A DNA stretch of 64,000 nucleotides from assembly GCF_000722545.1 (NCBI RefSeq), contig NZ_JNVM01000015.1:62001-126000 (forward strand). Direction: 5' to 3'. The notes beneath the pieces are model-generated. The model was not told where the DNA came from, searched no databases, and saw only the letters and a list, made by a program, of their open reading frames with translations. The DNA comes from Paenibacillus tyrphae (GTDB lineage: Bacteria; Bacillota; Bacilli; Paenibacillales; NBRC-103111). Shown here piece after piece: positions 58,208 through 64,000 of this stretch. Every line of letters starts with the position of its first letter. Positions within the stretch are counted from its first letter, which is position 1. A program made the translations under genes and the position numbers.

Positions 58208-60601
58208 TCACCCTTCCGCCGCCGGTTCTTCCGGCATCTCACGTCCGTGGAACTCATATCCGCTGCGCACATACGTATCGTAGTACCGCCTGCCGTTCCG
58301 ATAATACATTAGGTCTGCCATGCGGAATCCGCCCATCAGATTCAGCTTCTCGACGCCGCTTTGCTTCTTCTCATGGATGCAGCCGAGCTTGTAGGTGCGG
58401 CTGCCGTGATCGACGCTGTACGCATATTGAATCAATTCGCTTTGAAAATCGCCGAAAAAATATTTTTCCTCGTACCGATGCTTGTGCGTATAATTGTAGA
58501 CGTCCAGCCGGATCGCCGCCTCGCTCTCGAGCGTCACGTACAGATCGCGGTACAGCTCTTCCTTCGTCAGCACCTCGCGGTTGTCGTAGCTGACCGCCAC
58601 GTTCGCCCGCGCCAGCAGTTCCTGCTCGAACGGCTGATGGAACAGCGGATGAACGAACCATTCTCGCTTCGCCGCCGCAATCAGCTTGTCGATCAGCGCT
58701 TCGTCGCTTTGCGCAAGCAGCGCGGTCACGTTCCCGACCCACCGTTCGTCAAAATAAAACTGCGGCCCTTGGCGGTTTTCCGTTTCGGCGGCGATCACTT
58801 CGACGACATGGCCGTAGTATTCGTTAATGTTGCGGCCCAGTTCGTCGTTCGTCTCCGAAATGCTGCGGCGGCTCGCGTCGAGCAGTGCCGCTTCGATGTC
58901 GTGGAGCCGCTGGACATACCGCTTCAACCGGTCGTGGATCTCTTCCAGCTTCCGCTCGTAGCTCCGAAGCTCACGAATGGTCAGCTCCAGCAGCAGCAGC
59001 TCGTATCTCAACCCGTAGATTTGCTCGAGCATTCCCCGGGCCAGCGGCTTGACCTGGCTCTTGGGCGAAAGAAATCCGAGCAGCGAGCCTTTGGCATACC
59101 GCTGATCTTCCACCCGCTCCTCGTACAGCGCTTCGAGGTCCAGCTTGCCGTCTTCGAGCTGCCGCTCAGCCTCCTTGCGCCACTCCCGGACCATCGCGAC
59201 GAGACTGGGCGTCTCCGCTCCGCGTTCCTGCTCTGAGGTCCACAAGTACATGCAGTAGCACCCGTACGACGGATGATCGACCGCTTTGCGCTGCAGCGTT
59301 TGTTCAAGCCTTCCGGCCCCGTCCCGCGCCTCAAGCGCCGCTTCCATGACCCGGACGGCATTCGTCTCGAAGAAGGTCCGGGCGTTCGCCCCGAACAAAG
59401 CCGCCTCCGCCTGCCGCAGAGGCATCGTCCGCAGCTCGTGATGCGGCACGTTCTCATAGAGCAAGCCGTACATGGCGTCGACCGGATTCGCCCGTTCGCC
59501 TGCTGCGGCCCGGACGCTCGCCTCCGCCTTCCTCGGGTCCAGCTCGGCCAGCTCCAGCAGCTCCGTCGGATGGATAACTGCGTTATCGCGCATCCTCTGC
59601 AGCATCCCCCGGTACAGATGATACAGCACCGTCAAGGCGATCGCCTGATTAGGCCGCGTCACCTTGGCGAACCCGGCGGAGGCGTAAATGCCGCCCGCTT
59701 CGCCCGGCGGCATCATGTTTTGCTTGAACTGCTGGTGGTTGTAAGCGCCGTGCCTCGGATCGACCTCGTCAGCGGCTTTGCGGTTCTTAAGCAGGTTCAA
59801 ATGGCACACGATTTCGTAGCACCGCTGCATCCCGCCGGCCGCAAATAGCCCGCGCTCGTCCTTGTCTCCGATCATATACACCGTATCGAACAAGGCCGCG
59901 TCCCGGTGCTCGACCGGCAGCCGGATGCCGTCGCCCGTCACCTGCAGCTCCGCGGCCAAGCGGAACTCCCGCCGCTGGACGTCGTCCAGCTCGCGCATAA
60001 AGCCGACGCCGAGCGATGCCGCATATGCGAAATCGTCGCCCGGCTGCTGTTCCTGCAGCAGTCCGTACAAGTCGACGACCACGGAGCGGAAGCTCTCGTC
60101 GAAGATCGATTTCATCAGCACCGTCAGCTCGGGCACGAGCGCGTTGAGCGGATCGTCCACCCGCGTGACCACGGCGATATTGACCCGCTGCAGCGAGGCG
60201 TACAGCCTTCCGAACTCCGAGATGCGGCTGTTCATCTGCCGCAGGAGGACGTTCAATTCAAGCAGCTTCGCCTCGTCCCGGTAAAACTGTCTATATCCTT
60301 CGCCGCGCTGCGTTTTCTTGTCTCCGCTGCCTCCGCCGAGACGGCAGCTGTAGACGTTGTCCCGTGCGGCGGCTTCCTGTGCGCCGTCCTCCGTGCCGAT
60401 ATGTAAATAAACGACCCCGGCGCTATTGTTCCACTTCTTCCGGTTCAGGTCGTACACCTGTTCCAGCGCCTCTGCCGACCGGTCGCCGACAAACAGGAAC
60501 ACGAGGGGATGGTTGATGCTGCGAAGCTCATCCCCGCCCGTTCCCATGCTGTCTGTTTCCGCGGCGTATGCGCTCGCGAATTGCATCAATTTCTCCCGCA
60601 T
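58208..60601 (-). CDS. Degenerate tubulin-like protein (pseudo-tubulin), partner of the upstream tubulin-like GTPase
   Basis: This is a 797-residue soluble protein with no catalytic motif of its own that I recognise. It lines up in order with the adjacent tubulin-like protein. LFDTVYMIGDKDERGLFAAG matches PFNLAHLISATNLEGKQLEN. ASAGFAKVTRPNQAIALTVL matches GASSAVLPIEEMTTFLAYKV, and LLELAELDP matches KLAHKLGFDP. Where the partner has the nucleotide loop TGISGGTGSG, this protein has TRVDDPLNALV, and its first strand reads FLFVGDRSAEAL without a glycine loop. So it is probably a non-GTPase paralogue. A long coiled region (RSYERKLEEIHDRLKRYVQR) is specific to it. GGGAGG lies 8 bases before the ATG. 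Confidence 0.72.
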   Translation of the reverse strand: MREKLMQFASAYAAETDSMGTGGDELRSINHPLVFLFVGDRSAEALEQVYDLNRKKWNNSAGVVYLHIGTEDGAQEAAARDNVYSCRLGGGSGDKKTQRGEGYRQFYRDEAKLLELNVLLRQMNSRISEFGRLYASLQRVNIAVVTRVDDPLNALVPELTVLMKSIFDESFRSVVVDLYGLLQEQQPGDDFAYAASLGVGFMRELDDVQRREFRLAAELQVTGDGIRLPVEHRDAALFDTVYMIGDKDERGLFAAGGMQRCYEIVCHLNLLKNRKAADEVDPRHGAYNHQQFKQNMMPPGEAGGIYASAGFAKVTRPNQAIALTVLYHLYRGMLQRMRDNAVIHPTELLELAELDPRKAEASVRAAAGERANPVDAMYGLLYENVPHHELRTMPLRQAEAALFGANARTFFETNAVRVMEAALEARDGAGRLEQTLQRKAVDHPSYGCYCMYLWTSEQERGAETPSLVAMVREWRKEAERQLEDGKLDLEALYEERVEDQRYAKGSLLGFLSPKSQVKPLARGMLEQIYGLRYELLLLELTIRELRSYERKLEEIHDRLKRYVQRLHDIEAALLDASRRSISETNDELGRNINEYYGHVVEVIAAETENRQGPQFYFDERWVGNVTALLAQSDEALIDKLIAAAKREWFVHPLFHQPFEQELLARANVAVSYDNREVLTKEELYRDLYVTLESEAAIRLDVYNYTHKHRYEEKYFFGDFQSELIQYAYSVDHGSRTYKLGCIHEKKQSGVEKLNLMGGFRMADLMYYRNGRRYYDTYVRSGYEFHGREMPEEPAAEG

Positions 60602-60623
60602 GATCCTGACCTCCCATCGGGGA

Positions 60624-60791
60624 GTTTGAGATTCCGCCGTTTGTTGGGACGGTGACCTATCCCCCTCCAGCCGCTCTTGAAACCCATGAATGTCGATTAT
60701 ATTTTAAGGAATATTCATGGGTTTCAAAGGCGGACAGCGCAAGCGCTTCTTCCGGGGGACAGGTCACCTGTTTCACGACGAAATCTCAAAC
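60624..60791. repeat. Nested inverted-repeat element C
   Basis: Outer arms are GTTTGAGATT (60624-60633) and AATCTCAAAC (60782-60791). Middle arms are GGTGACCTATCCCCC (60651-60665) and GGGGGACAGGTCACC (60754-60768). Inner arms are TTGAAACCCATGAAT (60677-60691) and ATTCATGGGTTTCAA (60713-60727). The linkers TCCAGCCGCTCTTGAA and CAAAGGCGGAC...CTTCTTCC are almost identical to those of element B, read on its minus strand. The element occupies the 268-base gap before the pseudo-tubulin gene and would fold in its 5' leader, just ahead of the ribosome site. Confidence 0.8.
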
Positions 60792-60802
60792 GAAATATAA
60801 CT

Positions 60803-60833
60803 AAAAAACCGCCGCAGCCTTGGATCGGCTGCG
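60803..60833 (-). terminator. Terminator after the tubulin-like gene
   Basis: On the minus strand CGCAGCC and GGCTGCG (60833-60813) form a 7-bp stem with a 7-base loop, followed by GCGG and six T residues. It separates the tubulin-like gene from the rest of the cluster, fully or as an attenuator. Confidence 0.8.
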
Positions 60834-60869
60834 TATTTGGATAGCTTGTCGGTGTCCCCGACAAAGCTA

Positions 60870-63800
60870 CTATTTCAAGCTGCGAAGGATATCGCTCACC
60901 TTGCTGGCGATTTGCTTGTAGAATTGGTACATATCTTCGCCGTCGACGTATTCACCGCGGTCGTAGTCGAGTGCGGATTTGGCGTCCTGGTAGGCGCCGG
61001 CCATGTCCTGCAGCTTCGTCAGCAAGCCGCTGATGTCTTCTTGCGCGGTAAGCTGCTGGCTGAGCTTCGACGATTTGCGCTGGAGCAATCCGAGGCGCTT
61101 CGCGTCGAGGGCGCGGATTTTGCGGTAAATTTCGTATTCCGGGAATTTACCGGCCTGCATCAGATTGACGAACGGCTCCCACGGGTCCTCTTCCGCGTCA
61201 TGGTCGTACACGTACAGCGCGCCTTTTTTGACGATCGCGCCAGTGTACATCGCTTCGATGAACTGCTGGATGAATTTCTCCTCATCCTGATGGGCGGCGA
61301 GCACCTGCTCCAGCTCGGCGATTTTCGCCTCGATCCGGCGGTACTTGCCCAGCTCCTCGCGGACGCGGCGCAGCAGCTCTGGCGAACGGATCAGATTCTC
61401 CTTCGCCATTTCCTCGTTCACGCTGCCGAAGATGTCCTTCAGGCCGTCCTGCTCCAAACCGCCTACCACAAGCGCCTTCAAATCGGCGACGCAGCGCTTG
61501 ATCTCGCCGAGGTTCGGCTTCGTCGCGTCAAGCTGCATCGGGTACGACGCCAGCTTTTGCTCCAGATCGAACGGCTTCGTGAATACGCACTCGTACCGGC
61601 CCGTCGTGCCTTGATCCGCCGATTTCTCGCGGATAATGCGCAAGGCCAGCGATTGGTCGAACATGCTGCGGACGTCGGCGTTGTAATGTTTTACGCGTGC
61701 GTTTTCGTACGTATCGCCCCACGATTTTTCCGGAATCGGCGACGGCAGGTACGTCCAGTTCGTCTTCTCCGTTTGGACGAGATGACGTCCGACGCCTTCC
61801 GGCTCCAAAATCGAGCGCTCGTAGCTTTCCTCGTACACTTTCAGCGGCGTATACAGGAACAGCGGAATGCCGTTCTGGGTGTTCAGCCAGAAGACGCGGT
61901 TTTTCACTTCGCTCTCCTTGATCGTGAAGCGCGAGTTCGCGATGGCGTTGTCCTGGAAGTTGCGGATGCCCTTGAAAATATTCGGCGCCTTCACCGGCAC
62001 GGAGACGAAGCCCCACGACGGGAAATTGAAATGGCCCGAGCTGTTGGTCAGATGGAACACCGGCTTCGCTTCCTCGTACAGACGGCCGGCGATCTTCTGC
62101 TCCACCAGCTTCTCCAGTGAATCCTCGTGGCCGTATTTGATGGTCAGGAAATCCTCCATTGACTTCGTGATCAGGTCGCTGAACTGCTCGGTCAAAAACT
62201 CGGAAATCGAGCTGACGACGTCCACTTCCTGCTCCTTGATCCACTGGTTCGACTTCTCCAGCAGCTCCTGCGTAAAGTCGCGGATCAGCTCGGTGACGTT
62301 CTTCTCGTCGGTCACGTCGCCGATCAGCTTCGCCATATCCGGCACGCTGACGATGTTCCAATAGTACGTGCGGTTGCCCTTGTGATCGACTTCCTCCTGC
62401 CCTTTGGTAAGGATATCGCCGTTTTTCTGGAAGACTTTGTTCAGCTCGTTCAGGATTTCGGTGAACACCTGATAAATACGCGAGTTGTCATTGTTGATGA
62501 GCGTGTACAGATCCTCGTAGAACTCGATCATCTGCTCCATCCGCTCGCGGTCGGCGTGCAGCAGGTACTCCTGGATTTTCGCTTCGATGTAGGCGTCCTT
62601 CTTCTTGTCCTTGGAGATGAACGCGCTCTTCGCCTCGGTCAGCTTCTGCATGGCGGTATCGCCCGCCGCCTCGATGTCCCGCGGAATGCGGTACACGCTT
62701 TCCTTCAGCGATTCGATGTACGACGAGATCAGCTTCAGCAGGCAGAAGCCTTTGTCCTGCAAAATGATCCGTGACACGTAAAACGGCCCCTGCTCGGGAT
62801 GCCGGAACATTTTGCCCATCTGCTCGGCGAACACTTCCCGGATTTGGCCCGGCATCTGCTTGCGAGCCTTGATGTACTCCTCCCGGGCCCGGGACAGGTA
62901 GCTTTGCTCCAGCTCCGTGTCGATATGAACGATCTGCTGCTTGACGACGTTGTTGTAGCTGAGCCGCTCGCTGTTCTGGTAGCCGGGCAGCGGCTCCGGC
63001 ACATTTTTGTCGAATTCGCGGTGGATCGAATCCGGGTCGAAGCCCAGCTTGTGCGCCAGCTTCTCGACGTCCTCCTGGCTCGGGCCCGCCTCGAACATCG
63101 TCGACATGCGCTGAAATACTTTATAAGCCAAAAACGTCGTCATTTCCTCGATCGGCAGGACTGCGGACGACGCGCCCAAAATATTGTATTGATAGTTCGC
63201 CGCATACGTCTTCGGCATCTGATTGATGTTCGTGCGGATGTTGCTGATGTAGTCGTGAATCGCGAATTCCTCGCCGGACTGCTTTTGCTCGCTCGCCATG
63301 AAGTTCGTGATATTCTCCGCCGTCACGTTCATGCAGTAGTCGTAAGCATTTTCGAGCTGCTTGCCTTCGAGGTTCGTCGCCGAAATAAGATGCGCGAGGT
63401 TGAAAGGCGGCATCGGCGAGTTGACCGTCAAAATGTTGGCGTACTGCTGCTTGAAGCGGTCGCCGCGTTCGTCGACGTTCATCCAGTAGTCAAGCTCCTT
63501 GAGCGCCGCATAGCCGTTCTTCTTGATATATTCGCGCGAATGCTCGGTCAATGCCTTGTTCGCCAAATTGACGTCCGGCGTGAACAGATAGCCGAGAATC
63601 CCGACTTTGTCGACGCCTGCCGAGCCGTAATCCCGCTCCAGAATGCCGCGCACGATATACGCGATATCGAGGAAGCAGCCGCTTCCCGTGCCGCCGGAGA
63701 TGCCGGTTAGCAGGAACACCATCAGCTTCTTGTTCGTGCCGACGGATAACGTTTTGATTTTGCGCTCGATCGTTTGCACGACCTGCACGATCTTCGTGAA

Positions 63801-64000
63801 CAGCAGCAAGCGGCCGGCCTGCCGGACCCCGGAAGCGCCGTTGATGCCGTCGGTAATCGTCAGCTCCGGCGACAGCCATTCTTTCATATACGGCTCCAAA
63901 ATGCTGCGGTTTTGCAGCACGCTGCCGATCTCGGCGTTCGACAGCAGCACGAATTCGGTCATCGGATCGAGGCCGATGCCCTTGTACCGCTTGTTCCGGT
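60870..64000 (-). CDS. Large tubulin-like GTPase, N terminus outside the window
   Basis: The frame is open to the right edge, beyond the internal ATG at 63962 (RNKRYKGIGLDP precedes it), so the protein is cut at its N terminus; 1042 residues are visible. It carries the tubulin signature loop in LTGISGGTGSGCFLDIAYIV (near 63665-63725), followed by a strand-helix pattern like tubulin (VGILGYLFTPDV). It then has long helical regions (SRAREEYIKARKQ, EAKSAFISKDKKKDAYIEAK). This fits the bacterial Tubulin_2 type, much longer than FtsZ. It should bind GTP and may polymerise. The first G-loop lies off the window. Its biological role is not known to me. Confidence 0.85.
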   Translation of the reverse strand, partial: RNKRYKGIGLDPMTEFVLLSNAEIGSVLQNRSILEPYMKEWLSPELTITDGINGASGVRQAGRLLLFTKIVQVVQTIERKIKTLSVGTNKKLMVFLLTGISGGTGSGCFLDIAYIVRGILERDYGSAGVDKVGILGYLFTPDVNLANKALTEHSREYIKKNGYAALKELDYWMNVDERGDRFKQQYANILTVNSPMPPFNLAHLISATNLEGKQLENAYDYCMNVTAENITNFMASEQKQSGEEFAIHDYISNIRTNINQMPKTYAANYQYNILGASSAVLPIEEMTTFLAYKVFQRMSTMFEAGPSQEDVEKLAHKLGFDPDSIHREFDKNVPEPLPGYQNSERLSYNNVVKQQIVHIDTELEQSYLSRAREEYIKARKQMPGQIREVFAEQMGKMFRHPEQGPFYVSRIILQDKGFCLLKLISSYIESLKESVYRIPRDIEAAGDTAMQKLTEAKSAFISKDKKKDAYIEAKIQEYLLHADRERMEQMIEFYEDLYTLINNDNSRIYQVFTEILNELNKVFQKNGDILTKGQEEVDHKGNRTYYWNIVSVPDMAKLIGDVTDEKNVTELIRDFTQELLEKSNQWIKEQEVDVVSSISEFLTEQFSDLITKSMEDFLTIKYGHEDSLEKLVEQKIAGRLYEEAKPVFHLTNSSGHFNFPSWGFVSVPVKAPNIFKGIRNFQDNAIANSRFTIKESEVKNRVFWLNTQNGIPLFLYTPLKVYEESYERSILEPEGVGRHLVQTEKTNWTYLPSPIPEKSWGDTYENARVKHYNADVRSMFDQSLALRIIREKSADQGTTGRYECVFTKPFDLEQKLASYPMQLDATKPNLGEIKRCVADLKALVVGGLEQDGLKDIFGSVNEEMAKENLIRSPELLRRVREELGKYRRIEAKIAELEQVLAAHQDEEKFIQQFIEAMYTGAIVKKGALYVYDHDAEEDPWEPFVNLMQAGKFPEYEIYRKIRALDAKRLGLLQRKSSKLSQQLTAQEDISGLLTKLQDMAGAYQDAKSALDYDRGEYVDGEDMYQFYKQIASKVSDILRSLK

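Noticed and set aside
1..64000. rRNA, tRNA, insertion sequences or prophage genes
   Set aside because: No cloverleaf, rRNA core, transposase, integrase or phage structural motif was recognised on either strand.

Overview
The window looks like chromosome from a Paenibacillus-type, spore-forming Firmicute. The evidence is two complete tripartite spore-germination operons, a SpoVB-type flippase, an S-layer-anchored nucleotidase, several YesM/YesN- and AraC-type regulators, strong GGAGG-type ribosome binding sites, frequent GTG/TTG starts, and a moderately GC-rich composition by eye. I see no rRNA, tRNA, transposase, prophage or CRISPR array.

Layout. 1-10640 is a carbohydrate-uptake island on the minus strand: a glycosidase-like protein (GHL6 type), a YesM/YesN two-component pair, a solute-binding lipoprotein and two ABC permeases, with a divergent AraC regulator. 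The 556-bp gap between the binding-protein gene and the first permease is packed with hairpins. 10673-20634 holds a decayed hydrolase pseudogene, a 31-codon membrane peptide, a BcrAB-like ABC exporter, a PadR/FtsW-like pair, a LacI regulator, folA-thyA and an SLH-5'-nucleotidase. 20687-33746 holds a GGDEF-EAL protein, two germinant-receptor operons with different gene orders, a HAD phosphatase and a tandem-repeat Tyr/Trp/Pro/Gly protein with a terminal frameshift. 33880-51521 contains a secreted protein, a polysaccharide deacetylase that appears to start at ATT, a methyltransferase, a nucleotidyltransferase, a PAS histidine kinase, a nupNOPQ-type nucleoside importer, ccdC, an oxidoreductase/epimerase pair with a divergent AraC regulator, a secreted amidase-domain protein and a SpoVB-type flippase.

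The most unusual region is 51592-64000, running off the right edge. It is one minus-strand cluster: a large tubulin-like GTPase (N terminus outside the window), a 797-residue protein that I read as a degenerate, GTPase-dead relative of that tubulin, a GNAT acetyltransferase, a membrane von Willebrand A protein, a 212-residue strand-rich protein, a zinc-ribbon GTPase, and a 936-residue membrane protein with a GTPase-associated (GAP1-like) N terminus and an extracellular Ig-like tail. From pseudo-tubulin to GAP1-like gene, spacings are -4 to about 21 nt, so these six genes should be one transcript. The tubulin gene is separated from them by a terminator and a long nested inverted repeat. The gene set suggests an envelope-associated, NTP-switched machine of unknown job, possibly defence or stress related.

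A second cross-cutting signal is a family of 150-175-bp nested inverted repeats at 2057-2231, 2363-2512 and 60624-60791. Their stems differ with compensating changes while two single-stranded linkers stay conserved, which points to selection on, or a shared origin of, a folded structure.
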